This document shows, piece after piece, positions 42,101 to 51,192 of a DNA stretch of 64,000 bases. The DNA is from Nodosilinea nodulosa PCC 7104 (GTDB taxonomy: Bacteria > Cyanobacteriota > Cyanobacteriia > Phormidesmidales > Phormidesmidaceae): contig NZ_JH976537.1 in the NCBI RefSeq assembly GCF_000309385.1, positions 2,436,966-2,500,965 of the forward strand. The letters run 5' to 3'. Made by a program: the position numbers and the translations under genes. A model generated the notes under the pieces. It made no database searches. It was given only the letters and a program-made list of their open reading frames with translations, and was not told the origin of the DNA. The first letter of the stretch is position 1. Each line of letters opens with the position of its first letter.

Positions 42101-44386
42101 TCACTGCATCACCCGCAGCTGCTCGCCCCGGCGCACCAGACTTTCGCAGAGAATTTCGACGATGTGCCGCTGTAGCGCATGGGCCAGGTCGGGAGCGTCC
42201 TGCTGCATCCGCTGAAAATTCTCCTGGGAGAGGGAATAAAGCTGACTGGGGGTATCGGTAATCACCGAGCTTGACAGGGGAGGTTTGTTGAAAAACCGCA
42301 TTTCTCCAAGCAGGTGACCAGCCGAGCAGGTTTGCAGCCGTTTAGTGCGACCGTCTTCTAGCTCCAGCAAAACGCTGACCTGGCCGGACTCAATGAAGTA
42401 CAGCTCTGGCCGTCGCTCCCCGGGCTGAAAAATGTAGTGCTGCGCCGGGAGGCTGTGGTGTTTTAGGTAGGTGACAAACTGATTGGCCTGATCCGCCGTG
42501 AGAAACAGGTTGGATAACAGATCGGCCAGGGACGTCGGGATCTCGCTGGTTGGCGCGGTGTTGCCCAGGATTTGCCCCTCGCACCACTCCAGGCCGCGAT
42601 CGATATCGGGCCATACCTGGCAGCGATCGCCGCCTACATCTAAACCCTGGCCCTGCTTTAGCGCGGCCTCAAACTCAGGCAGCAGATTGGTCAGCACCAG
42701 CGTAAAGTCGTGCTTGCGGGCCAGCTTGAGGATTTTGTTGAAGGTCAACACGGCAGAAGAATCTAGCCCGCTGACCTGGCGAAAGTCGATTACCACGTAG
42801 CGCAGGGGTTCAACCGCTGCGCCATCTGAGCCCGTCGCGGCAGCCTCTGCGCTGGCACGGGGAGCGATCGCGCGATCGCGCACCTTGGTTAAGAGATAGT
42901 TAGCCGTGCCGAAAAACAAAAAGCCCTGCAACTCCAGGGCGTAAATTTGACCGCCCCGCTGCGATAAAAGCGCTTCTTCCGTGGGGCTGCGCTCTACATT
43001 GCTGCGGCTGGTAGCGCCCGAGAAGACCTGTTTGGCCACATCTACCTGGCTGTAGCGCACCATAAACAGCACCACAGTAATCACAAAGCCCATGCCAACG
43101 CCCTGCAAAAACCCCACCGCGTCGATTAAAACCAGGGTGATCCACACCGTCAGGTAGTCACTCAGCGGCAGCTTGAAATAGGCCTGATACAGCCACTGCC
43201 ACAGCAGCGACAGCCCCAAGTACAGCAGCAGGCTGCCCAGCACAACCTTGGGCAAATAGGACAAAAACGACGACCCCAGCGCCAGCACCGCCACCGACGG
43301 CGCCACCGCAACTAGCCCCGTCAGGCGATGGTTGGCCCCAATGTCGTGCACCAGCAGGGTACTGGGCAGGGCCTGGTTGCCCGCCATACCCCCGCTCAGC
43401 CCCGAGGCAATATTGGCCAGACCCACCGCTTTCATTTCGCTGCTCAGGTTCAGGTCGCGTCCAACCACCAGCTCAATGCTGCTGTTGCTCAGCAGCAGCG
43501 ACAGCAAACTGACAAACATCACCGTCAGCAGACTGCCGGTTTGATGGGCAATGGCAGCCCAGTGAATGTGGGGCAGCATCGTTGGGGTGAGCGGCTGCCA
43601 AAGCTGCTGACTGTCGGGAAACGGCCCCAGCAGCAGCCCCGCCGCCCGCGCCTGATCTAGGGGAATATCTGCGATCGCCAGGCCGACAAAAAAACAGGCG
43701 GCACAGGCAAACAGAGTGGCGGGCATCACCCAAAACTGTTTCCAGCGGCGGGTGGCGATCAGCAGGGCGATCGCAAACCCCAGACCGGGCAACCACCGCC
43801 AGAGCATCTCCGGCTGCCAGAACTCCAGCAGAGACGACCAGGTGAGCGGGCCATCCGTCGCAACCTGGAAAAATCCCTTCGTCAACAGCCAGCCGGTCCC
43901 CGCCATAAAGCCGCCAATCACCGGGTAGGGCACAAACCGAATCCGCTCTCCCTGGCGTAACAGCCCCAGCAGCAGCAGCATGGACCCCGTCAGCAGCGCA
44001 CTCAGGGCGATCGCGATCAGAACGGTGGTGAGCATATCGCCCGGGGCCGCACTGTCCATCTCCCTGGCAATGGCCGCTGCCATCAGCGCCACAATGGTGG
44101 TGGGGGCCGCCAGGGGGGTGGCAATGATGCCCGGCAGCGTGCTGGTCAAGGCCACTACGGCTATTGTGATGCCGGTACTCACCACGGTCATGCCCAGCCC
44201 CGTGGGCAAATGCATGGCCAGCGCCCCCGAAAAAATCAGGCTGGCGTAGGAAATGGCCCGGATCACGCCGATAATGCCGGTCACCAGCCCCGCCGCCAGG
44301 CTCGACAGCCATACCTGGGGCTGTACTTCCGCCTGCAATCGTTGCAGCACCGACGTCGAAGAGGGGCGATTGAGAAACGATTGCAT
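42101..44386 (-). CDS. SulP anion transporter with STAS and cyclic-nucleotide-binding domains
   Basis: 761 residues. The SulP core (SLAAGLVTGIIGVIRAISYA; GNQALPSTLLVHDIGANHRL) is followed by STAS at about 460-600 (VVIDFRQVSGLDSSAVLTFN). A C-terminal cNMP-type domain at about 640-760 has YFIESGQVSVLLELEDGRTK and CSAGHLLGEMRFFNKPPL. The added domain suggests control of anion transport by cAMP or another nucleotide. The Gly-Glu pair of the phosphate-binding cassette is present (LLGEMRFF), but the later Arg-(Ala/Ser) is not clear, so ligand binding is uncertain. Confidence 0.92.
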   Translation of the reverse strand: MQSFLNRPSSTSVLQRLQAEVQPQVWLSSLAAGLVTGIIGVIRAISYASLIFSGALAMHLPTGLGMTVVSTGITIAVVALTSTLPGIIATPLAAPTTIVALMAAAIAREMDSAAPGDMLTTVLIAIALSALLTGSMLLLLGLLRQGERIRFVPYPVIGGFMAGTGWLLTKGFFQVATDGPLTWSSLLEFWQPEMLWRWLPGLGFAIALLIATRRWKQFWVMPATLFACAACFFVGLAIADIPLDQARAAGLLLGPFPDSQQLWQPLTPTMLPHIHWAAIAHQTGSLLTVMFVSLLSLLLSNSSIELVVGRDLNLSSEMKAVGLANIASGLSGGMAGNQALPSTLLVHDIGANHRLTGLVAVAPSVAVLALGSSFLSYLPKVVLGSLLLYLGLSLLWQWLYQAYFKLPLSDYLTVWITLVLIDAVGFLQGVGMGFVITVVLFMVRYSQVDVAKQVFSGATSRSNVERSPTEEALLSQRGGQIYALELQGFLFFGTANYLLTKVRDRAIAPRASAEAAATGSDGAAVEPLRYVVIDFRQVSGLDSSAVLTFNKILKLARKHDFTLVLTNLLPEFEAALKQGQGLDVGGDRCQVWPDIDRGLEWCEGQILGNTAPTSEIPTSLADLLSNLFLTADQANQFVTYLKHHSLPAQHYIFQPGERRPELYFIESGQVSVLLELEDGRTKRLQTCSAGHLLGEMRFFNKPPLSSSVITDTPSQLYSLSQENFQRMQQDAPDLAHALQRHIVEILCESLVRRGEQLRVMQ

Positions 44387-44625
44387 AGTGGTTGGCGTGA
44401 TGGGGCAGAATGCTCACCGCGCTGCGAAAAAGAGCGCAAATTGGTCCTAACGGAAGCAATCCCTACCTATTCAGTACCCCAGAAGTTGACCGCAAGAATG
44501 TAGCAGCACAGACACTTTGGCAAGGATTCAGCCCCAGGGAAGGGGCTCGACGGCCCGCCTGAGCCAGCGGGGGTGCTCGGTTTGCGGGCGATCGTTTGCC
44601 GCCTGGGCTCAACCAAAAATTAGCC

Positions 44626-45105
44626 CTATGCCTTAGGTTTCGCGCTTTCAACTGTATCGCGATGGTCATCTAGCCAATTTTTTAGGCGAAATAACAGCTG
44701 GTGCAGCAGCTCTATTTCTTCAGGCTTCCACTCCGCAAATATCATCTGCGCGTCGGGCAAAATGTGGCTGATGGCTTCCCGGTGTATCTGTAGCCCCGCC
44801 GCTGTAATGTAGTGATACTTGACCCGCCGATCTTCCTTGCTCACCTGAACATCTAAATAGCCCTTTTTCAGCAGATGTTGCACCGTTTTGGTAATGGCGG
44901 GCTGATTGGCCTGAAAAGCGGAGGCCAGCTGAGTGATGGTGCGGCCCTGCTCGGGGTCGCGGCTAAAGTGATTGAGCATGGTGAACTGAGGCAGCGGCAA
45001 ATTGCTGTCGCTCATCAGCTGGTTAAAGCGCGTGGTCGTGAGCTGATTGGCCACTCCAATCCAGACCAAAATCTGTTTTAGCTTTTCAGGATCATGCTGG
45101 TTCAT
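44626..45105 (-). CDS. MarR-family transcriptional regulator
   Basis: 159 residues. The winged helix includes ITQLASAFQANQPAITKTVQ and the wing VSKEDRRVKYHYITAAG with the conserved Asp-Arg-Arg. It is the last gene of a four-gene minus-strand cluster starting at 47408. The two palindromic operators at 47426-47460 are good candidates for its binding sites, which would make it an autoregulator. Confidence 0.9.
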   Translation of the reverse strand: MNQHDPEKLKQILVWIGVANQLTTTRFNQLMSDSNLPLPQFTMLNHFSRDPEQGRTITQLASAFQANQPAITKTVQHLLKKGYLDVQVSKEDRRVKYHYITAAGLQIHREAISHILPDAQMIFAEWKPEEIELLHQLLFRLKNWLDDHRDTVESAKPKA

Positions 45106-45134
45106 AGCGTCTAGCCAGGGAATTCAGGCCTGTA

Positions 45135-45160
45135 AGGGTTCTAAACGGTCTCAGAACCCT
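45135..45160 (-). terminator. Hairpin between epimerase and marR genes
   Basis: AGGGTTCT pairs exactly with AGAACCCT across a 10-base loop. It lacks a T-run, so it may be a partial terminator or an RNA-stability element. Confidence 0.4.
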
Positions 45161-45191
45161 CAGGTTGAGCATACTGAGAAAGCCAACAAAA

Positions 45192-46145
45192 TCAATTGTC
45201 CGGCTTGCCTTTGAGCTGTTCACGATACCAGTTCACGGTACGTTCCAGTCCAGTCTGAATCGACGTGGGCTGAAGGGAGAAGGCCTCGCCGATGGCATGC
45301 GATCGCACCTCGAAGGGCTGAGTAAATTCGTACATCATTTCGACAGAAGCCCGAGCCTCGGGGATGAAAAGACCCGCCAGCCGCATCATCAGCGGCGAAA
45401 TTACCGTCAGCTGCGGCTCGACCCCTAGAATTTGGCAGGTCGTTTTAACCATGTCTGCCTGGGTCACCGCCGGGGCGTGGGGCGCAATCCAAATCTGGCC
45501 GAGGGCTTCAGGGCGCGTGCCCAGCACGGCTGCCGCGCGCCCAACGTCTTCAATGTAAGCAAAGGAATGGGGCATGGTGGCAGAGCCGCCGACTTGGGCT
45601 TTTTTGCCCTCAACTAGATTGCCAAACACCATGTCCCCCAGGGCTGAACCCGTCACCCCCGGCCCGTAGTAGTCGCTGGAGCGCAGCACGGTGGCCTGAA
45701 TTTCCCCCCAGCTATGGGCTGCCATCACGGCCTCAGCCATGTGGGCCCGGAGTTTGCCTTTCTGCGACAGGGGCGCAATGGGGGAGGTTTCGGTGATCGG
45801 CTGGGCGGAGTCGTACATATAGAGGTTATCGATAGAGACGTAGCGCGCCCCGGTGGATTTTGCGGCGGCAAGCGCGGCCGCCTGGAGGGCCGGAAACTCC
45901 TGCTGCCAGCGGTGGTAGGGAGGGTTCAGGGCTTGATAGATCACCGTTGCACCCTGGGCGGCGGCGATCGCCTCGGCCTGGTTGGCCGCATTGGCCGCAA
46001 CGATCTCCACATCGGCAGGCATCAGCGCCGGGCGATACCCGGTTCGATTGATCGCTCGGGTGGGCAGATTCATGGCCTGTAGGCTGCGGGCAATCCAGCA
46101 TCCGACTGGCCCGGTACCAAAAATAACGTGCTGTTCGTGGGTCAT
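45192..46145 (-). CDS. NAD(P)-dependent epimerase/dehydratase-like protein
   Basis: 317 residues from ATG 46145 (MTHEQHVIFGTGPVGCWIAR). The nucleotide-binding site is FGTGPVGCWIA near the N-terminus, in the extended SDR form. Later blocks are YVSIDNLYMYD (YxxxN position) and RSSDYYGPGVTGSA. The reaction is unknown. It sits in the marR operon. Confidence 0.85.
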   Translation of the reverse strand: MTHEQHVIFGTGPVGCWIARSLQAMNLPTRAINRTGYRPALMPADVEIVAANAANQAEAIAAAQGATVIYQALNPPYHRWQQEFPALQAAALAAAKSTGARYVSIDNLYMYDSAQPITETSPIAPLSQKGKLRAHMAEAVMAAHSWGEIQATVLRSSDYYGPGVTGSALGDMVFGNLVEGKKAQVGGSATMPHSFAYIEDVGRAAAVLGTRPEALGQIWIAPHAPAVTQADMVKTTCQILGVEPQLTVISPLMMRLAGLFIPEARASVEMMYEFTQPFEVRSHAIGEAFSLQPTSIQTGLERTVNWYREQLKGKPDN

Positions 46146-46241
46146 GGCGTTTCTCCTGTTGGGTTCAAATGCTCGTGAGGTCAATTCTGTGGGGTCAATT
46201 CAAGGCCGCCGTCTGGGGGCTGAGGCAGGCCGTCGCCCGAC

Positions 46242-46613
46242 TCAAAACTCAGGCGTGAAACCTTTGCTCAGGCAGGCTTCACGGGGCTTATGGACCGCCA
46301 GCGCTCGGGGAGAAAAGGGTCGAAATGGAATCGTCGTGCCGTAAACCTGCACCGATATCAGGCCGCTGGTGCAGTCAACGAGCAGATTGGTGGCGATTCC
46401 TCGGCGCGCCATCCCCGTGGGGGTGGTATCGACCGATGCCCAATCCACAGGGGTGCCAGTCCAGCCGACATAGGGAGGGTCGTAGCCGCCCTGGGTGCGG
46501 TCAAAATTTCCGATATCGATCGCGAGTCCTCTGAGAACAAGGCCCGCCGATAGCATGCCTATACCGGCAAACGTCCAGAGGGTAGCGCGTCCGAGGCTGT
46601 GGGTCAGCGTCAT
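46242..46613 (-). CDS. Hypothetical membrane-anchored protein
   Basis: 123 residues. One N-terminal hydrophobic helix (ATLWTFAGIGMLSAGLVLRG), then a soluble part with YDPPYVGWTGTPVDWASVDT. Two cysteines lie far apart. It is co-oriented with the genes on both sides and likely in the marR operon. No family is recognised. Confidence 0.6.
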   Translation of the reverse strand: MTLTHSLGRATLWTFAGIGMLSAGLVLRGLAIDIGNFDRTQGGYDPPYVGWTGTPVDWASVDTTPTGMARRGIATNLLVDCTSGLISVQVYGTTIPFRPFSPRALAVHKPREACLSKGFTPEF

Positions 46614-46664
46614 GGGGAGATCTCCTTTTGGGTGAGAGGGCGATTGGGTAGGAAGGGTTAGCGA

Positions 46665-47408
46665 TCAAACTCTGGCGGGCTTTTGCAGGGCCATGAGGGC
46701 GATCGCCACCATGCCGAACTGCCAGCCAATATTGCTGAGCGTCAGCACCGGGCCAACATCAACGCCAAATCCAGCCGGAATCGCCGCAAACAGGCTGATC
46801 CCCATGGCCACCACAAAGCCTCCTGCAATCGTCGCGGTGCGGCCTCTGGACTGCATGATCACCGCACCGACCAGCACCGTCCAAAGGCCGGTAATCAACG
46901 CGACTCCCAAGATTTCTCCGATTCCTCCCGCATAGTCGTTGAGCGTTGTAAATAGCAGGTCAATCGCGTTCTGATCTGCCCCGGCGCTGTCGTAGGCCCG
47001 CGCCAGCACGGGCGCAGCAAACAGCCAGCGCGCAATGCCAATGGCCTTGGCCAGAGCCGAGATGATGGCCAGGGCCAGGGTTGTTTGCCCCAGAGCGCCC
47101 CTGAGGCCAAATCGAACGTTGAGGGCGGCGGTGGCAGGCACCAGCAGCAGGGCCACGGCGAGATAAAGACCGTAGCCCGTCATCACCGAGCCGTAGTGCT
47201 CTAGCAGCCGGGGTAGCGCAACGCTGGCCGGATCGTCCAGGCTCGCCGGCCAGTTAATTGAGCTAGAGAGAACAAAGAATGAAGTCCACATCAGGACAAA
47301 TTGGGCAATTAAAAAGAATCCGGCGCTGCGGCCAGCGCGGCGCAGCGCCATTAGCCGATCCCGATCCGGGGCGGGCAGGTCCGTTTTCGGTCTGCTGAAG
47401 GAAGACAT
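46665..47408 (-). CDS. Hypothetical membrane protein, about six helices
   Basis: 247 residues from ATG 47408 (another ATG at 47423 would add five). Helices are visible at FFLIAQFVLMWTSFFVLS, GYGLYLAVALLLVPATAAL, ALAIISALAKAIGIARWLF and ALITGLWTVLVGAVIMQ. This is the promoter-proximal gene of the marR-ending operon. No family name is recognised; it may be a small transporter or DUF4386-like protein. Confidence 0.65.
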   Translation of the reverse strand: MSSFSRPKTDLPAPDRDRLMALRRAGRSAGFFLIAQFVLMWTSFFVLSSSINWPASLDDPASVALPRLLEHYGSVMTGYGLYLAVALLLVPATAALNVRFGLRGALGQTTLALAIISALAKAIGIARWLFAAPVLARAYDSAGADQNAIDLLFTTLNDYAGGIGEILGVALITGLWTVLVGAVIMQSRGRTATIAGGFVVAMGISLFAAIPAGFGVDVGPVLTLSNIGWQFGMVAIALMALQKPARV

Positions 47409-47425
47409 AGCCGATAACCTCATTT

Positions 47426-47460
47426 ACATTCCTGAGAATACAATAACATTCCTAAGAATG
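47426..47460. promoter_or_regulatory. Tandem palindromic operators for the marR operon
   Basis: ACATTCCTGAGAATA at 47426-47440 and ACATTCCTAAGAATG at 47446-47460 repeat with a 20-bp period. The second is a palindrome CATTC-CTAA-GAATG. They lie just upstream of the first gene of the operon that ends in marR. Two in-phase palindromes are typical for MarR dimer pairs. Confidence 0.65.
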
Positions 47461-47881
47461 CTTTGGTAATTAATTTGCCCCTAACGGCCAATGCCCAGCG
47501 ACCGATCGGCATAACTCCCCAAAAAGGTGCGCTAGGCCAACAGTTTTCGCCTGATCCTCTGGCAGGCAGCCAATATCAGGCCAAAATCTGGCCAGATTCT
47601 GGCGAACTGCCCCGCTTGGGCGTTTTATGCAGAATTAAGCCCCGCCAGTCAGGCTAAGCCGTAGCTATGCCGCTAGCTCTTGAGTGGGGACAGGAGGCTA
47701 AAAATTACCTGCGGGTGTTCGGGGGCCAAGCCATTGCGGCGTTGTAGTATCGTGTAGCATGATTGAAAGGTTTATCTAGCTGTAGCCAGTCTGGTTAAGC
47801 ATGTCTCCTATGAACGTTCAAACGCTTGAACGCTCACGGCCATAGATTCTTGCGCGATCGCCTGTGGAGTCCTCAGCCCAG
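47461..47881. other. Intergenic region with dispersed repeat 2, second copy
   Basis: No gene is supported; a 64-codon frame at 47463 lacks features. The repeat lies at 47781-47836, just before the dioxygenase gene. Confidence 0.5.
47781..47836 (+). repeat. Dispersed repeat 2, second copy
   Basis: TGTAGCCAGTCTGGTTAAGC and TATGAACGTTCAAACG resemble 20159-20215. Confidence 0.6.
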
Positions 47882-48709
47882 ATGTTGACAAACAAACAAA
47901 TCGAGCAGTTCATCGCCAGCGGCTATGTTCGGATCGAACAGGCATTTTCCCGTGAGCTTGCAGATCGATGCCGCAAGATACTTTGGGCTGACACCGAGTG
48001 CGACCCCGGCGATCGCTCAACCTGGAAGCAGCCTGTAGTTTGGCTGCCCGATCACAGCGAACCTCCGTTTGTGCAGGCAGCCAACACGCAGCAATTGCAT
48101 GCGGCCTTCGATCAGCTTGTGGGCCAGGGGCGATGGCAACCAAGGTTTAGCTCAGGGTATTTTCCAGTGCGCTTTCCGTCTCACAAAGATACTGAAGACA
48201 CGGGTTGGCACGTTGACTCAAGCTTCCCAGGGGAAGACTCAGACCCCAGTGACTTCACAACGTGGCGTATCAACATCCATTCCCGCGATCGGGCATTGCT
48301 CATGCTGTTCTTGTTTTCGGACGTCGGCGAGCAGGATGCACCTACCCGTCTTCGCTGTGGGTCCCATAGGGAGGTAGCGCGAATCCTTGCACCTGCGGGA
48401 GAAGAAGGGTTAGCAGGTTTCGATTTGAGCGCCCAGCTGAGCATCACAGAAAACTGCCCCGAAGCAACTGCCACAGGAGCAGCGGGAACAGTGTACCTCT
48501 GCCATCCATTTCTGGCCCATGCGGCCCAGATAAATCGCGGCTCTCAACCTCGATTCATGGCGCAGCCACCGCTTTATCCGGTTGGAGCCTTTAAGGGTGC
48601 AGGCAAGCAAACGTCTCCGATTGCGCATATAGATCAGACAACGTCTTCTATTCCCATTGAAGAAGCTGTTTGCAGAGCGTTGAGAAAGCCAGCCCCGGAC
48701 GCTGCGTAA
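47882..48709 (+). CDS. Phytanoyl-CoA dioxygenase-like 2OG oxygenase
   Basis: 275 residues from ATG 47882; GTG 47864 is an alternative. Iron ligands are HxD in DTGWHVDSSFPG and the distal His in CHPFLAHAAQINRG; the Arg of PRFMAQPP can bind 2OG. The N-terminus TNKQIEQFIASGYVRIEQAF is the family start. It hydroxylates an unknown small molecule. Confidence 0.85.
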   Translation: MLTNKQIEQFIASGYVRIEQAFSRELADRCRKILWADTECDPGDRSTWKQPVVWLPDHSEPPFVQAANTQQLHAAFDQLVGQGRWQPRFSSGYFPVRFPSHKDTEDTGWHVDSSFPGEDSDPSDFTTWRINIHSRDRALLMLFLFSDVGEQDAPTRLRCGSHREVARILAPAGEEGLAGFDLSAQLSITENCPEATATGAAGTVYLCHPFLAHAAQINRGSQPRFMAQPPLYPVGAFKGAGKQTSPIAHIDQTTSSIPIEEAVCRALRKPAPDAA

Positions 48710-48784
48710 CAACCCGCCTGAAGCGAGCTGTTAGAAGATCTAGATGGGGTTGCAAAGGTTACGTGCCGCCGCCCACCTTCACTG

Positions 48785-49366
48785 CTAGGCCAACTCCCGA
48801 TGGCGAAAGCAGTCGATGGTGTGATCGTTGACCATGCCCGCCGCCTGCATGTAGGCGTAGCAAATGGTGGACCCCACAAACGTAAAGCCGCGCTGCTTCA
48901 GGTCTTTGCTCATGGCGTCGGAGGCGGCGGTGCGGACGGGGGCGGCGGCTAGGGTGGCCCAGGCATTCTGCACGGTTTGGCCATCGACAAACTGCCAGAT
49001 GTAGCGATCGAAGCTGCCGAAGGTCTCCTGCACCTTGAGAAAGGCCTGGGCGTTGCGGGTGGCGGCGGCGATTTTGAGGCGATTGCGCACAATGCCTGCG
49101 TCCTCTAGAAGTTCCTGATGCTTCAGCGCGTCGTAGCGGGCCACCGCCTCGGGGTCAAAGCCATCGAAGGCGGCGCGAAAGTTTTCGCGCTTGCGCAGAA
49201 TCGTGATCCAGCTCAGCCCGGCCTGAAAGCCGTCGAGAATGATGAACTCGAAATGCTTGCGGTCATCGTGCAGCGGCACGCCCCATTCCTGGTCGTGGTA
49301 GGCCACCTCGATTGGGTCGTCGTGGACCCAGCCGCAGCGGGGGAGGGCATCGGGGGATGGGGACAT
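48785..49366 (-). CDS. tag: DNA-3-methyladenine glycosylase I
   Basis: 193 residues from ATG 49366. The N-terminal signature is RCGWVHDDPIEVAYHDQEWG, with the zinc-binding Cys. Later blocks are FEFIILDGFQAGLSWITILR and GFTFVGSTICYAYMQAAG, followed by a His near MVNDHTIDCFRH. It removes 3-methyladenine in base-excision repair. Confidence 0.95.
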   Translation of the reverse strand: MSPSPDALPRCGWVHDDPIEVAYHDQEWGVPLHDDRKHFEFIILDGFQAGLSWITILRKRENFRAAFDGFDPEAVARYDALKHQELLEDAGIVRNRLKIAAATRNAQAFLKVQETFGSFDRYIWQFVDGQTVQNAWATLAAAPVRTAASDAMSKDLKQRGFTFVGSTICYAYMQAAGMVNDHTIDCFRHRELA

Positions 49367-49509
49367 GGGCGATCGCAGAGCTAGGACAATGCAATTGTAC
49401 TGGTCAAGCTGGCGGGAGCGATCGCCCGCCCAAACAATCGCGCTCGGAACAGTCATGACCTCAGATTGATCGCTAGTATGGAGAATGTCCTGTACCTTCC
49501 AGCACCTCC

Positions 49510-50673
49510 ATGTCTACCGCTGCTCCCCCCATCGCGCCCCAGGCTATGGATGACACCAAACACGGCCTGCCCGTCACCATCATCACCGGCTTTTTGGGCA
49601 GCGGCAAAACCACCCTGCTCAACCACATTCTGGCCAACCAGGAAGGGCTTAAAACCGCCGTGCTGGTGAATGAGTTTGGCGAAATTGGCATCGACAACGA
49701 TTTGCTAATCGCCACCGAAAACAGCGACGATACCATGGTCGAGCTCAGCAACGGCTGCATCTGCTGCACCATCAACAACGACCTGATGGAGGCGGTGTAC
49801 AAGGTGCTGGAGCGCCAGGACAAAATCGACTACCTGGTGGTGGAAACCACCGGGCTGGCCGACCCGCTGCCCATTGCCCTCACCTTTTTGGGCACCGAAC
49901 TGCGCGACATGACCCGGCTCGACTCGATTGTGACGGTGGTGGACGCGGAGAACTACAGCCTCGATTTGTTCAACAGCCAGGCGGCCCACAACCAGATTGC
50001 CTACGGCGACATCATTCTGCTAAATAAAGCCGATCTGGTGGATGATGCGGATCTCGACCTGCTGGAGGTCAAAATTCGCGACGTGAAAGAAGGCGCGCGG
50101 ATTTTGCGCACCACCAGGTCAGAGGTGCCGCTGCCGCTGATTTTAAGTGTGGGGCTGTTCGAGTCAGACAAATACTTTGGCTCTGACGCTGCCCCAGACG
50201 CCCATGACCACGACCATGGCCACGATCACCACGACCATGAGGCCCACGGTCATGAGGCCCACGACCACAGCGACTGCGACCACGATCACGGCCACTGTGA
50301 GCACGACCACGGGCACGATCATGGGCAGGGGCACTACCACTCTGACCACCTGGCCATTGATGGGTTTACCTCGCTGTCCTTTGCCAGCGATCGCCCCTTT
50401 GCCATCCGCAAGTTCCAGCACTTTTTAGACAACCTGCTGCCCGAGTCGGTGTTTCGGGCCAAGGGCATTCTCTGGTTTGACGAAAGCCCCAAGCGCCACA
50501 TCTTTCACCTCAGCGGCAAGCGCTTTTCCCTAGACGACGACGAGTGGAAGGGCGAGCCTAAAAACCAGCTGGTGCTGATTGGCCAAAATCTCGACCACGA
50601 TGCCCTGCGACAGCAGCTCAACGCCTGTCTATGCCTGCCCTCCGTAAAGCGGGGCCAGGGATTTGGTAAATAG
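49510..50673 (+). CDS. CobW/COG0523 GTPase with His-rich metal-binding insert
   Basis: 387 residues. Walker A is ITGFLGSGKTTLL, the CxCC metal motif is SNGCICCTINNDL, Walker B is VVETTGLADPLP and the base motif is LLNKADLVDD. A His/Asp-rich stretch occupies about residues 230-280, and the CobW C-terminal domain follows. COG0523 proteins are GTP-driven metallochaperones; zinc is the most common metal. No Zur box was recognised upstream. Confidence 0.93.
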   Translation: MSTAAPPIAPQAMDDTKHGLPVTIITGFLGSGKTTLLNHILANQEGLKTAVLVNEFGEIGIDNDLLIATENSDDTMVELSNGCICCTINNDLMEAVYKVLERQDKIDYLVVETTGLADPLPIALTFLGTELRDMTRLDSIVTVVDAENYSLDLFNSQAAHNQIAYGDIILLNKADLVDDADLDLLEVKIRDVKEGARILRTTRSEVPLPLILSVGLFESDKYFGSDAAPDAHDHDHGHDHHDHEAHGHEAHDHSDCDHDHGHCEHDHGHDHGQGHYHSDHLAIDGFTSLSFASDRPFAIRKFQHFLDNLLPESVFRAKGILWFDESPKRHIFHLSGKRFSLDDDEWKGEPKNQLVLIGQNLDHDALRQQLNACLCLPSVKRGQGFGK

Positions 50674-50702
50674 TAGGACACCTAAATAGGACACCTCAGG
50701 CT

Positions 50703-51134
50703 ATGAAACGTCGAGACTTTAACAATTTGCTTGGGTTGGGGCTACTGGCCAGTTCGCTCCCCGTTGCGATCGCGGCCTGCCAGTCTGATACCGCCAGTTC
50801 ATCCGGCGATGCTGCCGGTAGCGGCAGCTTTGTTCCCGTTGGGACAGTTGCCGATCTAGATGCCCAGGGCAGCCTGACCAGCGAGGCTGTAAAGGGCAAA
50901 AAACTGGCTGTCATTCGTGACCCCAGCGGCTCAGGGGCTGTACTGGCCGTGAGCACAGTCTGTACCCATGCGGGCTGCACGGTCGCGTGGGAAGGCGGCC
51001 AGGGGCTATTCGTTTGCCCCTGTCACGGCGGGCGCTTTAACCCAGACGGCACGGTCAGCGGTGGCCCACCGCCAAAACCTCTAACCAGCTTTGAGGCCAA
51101 GATCGAAGGCGAGCAGGTCATGGTTAAGGCTTAA
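50703..51134 (+). CDS. Rieske [2Fe-2S] protein with export signal
   Basis: 143 residues. Ligand motifs are CTHAGC and CPCHGG, the two Cys-His pairs of a Rieske centre. The N-terminus MKRRDFNNLLGLGLLASSLP has a twin-arginine pattern and a Cys at IAACQS that could be a lipobox, so it may be an anchored lipoprotein. It lacks the PetC length, so it is a small electron carrier and not the cytochrome b6f subunit. Its partner is not evident. Confidence 0.9.
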   Translation: MKRRDFNNLLGLGLLASSLPVAIAACQSDTASSSGDAAGSGSFVPVGTVADLDAQGSLTSEAVKGKKLAVIRDPSGSGAVLAVSTVCTHAGCTVAWEGGQGLFVCPCHGGRFNPDGTVSGGPPPKPLTSFEAKIEGEQVMVKA

Positions 51135-51192
51135 GTCACCTGCCCCAAAAGCCTTATCTGCCCTATTGTCTCCCCCCGGCATTCTCATCCCC

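Noticed and set aside
43473-44459. 328-codon frame inside the large SulP gene
   Set aside because: It is a different reading frame of the same strand; the SulP frame has full motifs.
47463-47657. 64-codon plus-strand frame in the region before the dioxygenase
   Set aside because: No domain, no ribosome site, and it starts next to the marR operators.
49367-49509. Zur-type operator before the CobW gene
   Set aside because: No TGATAATNATTATCA-like palindrome; the inverted repeat GGCGGG-AGCGATCG-CCCGCC is a HIP1-centred stem.
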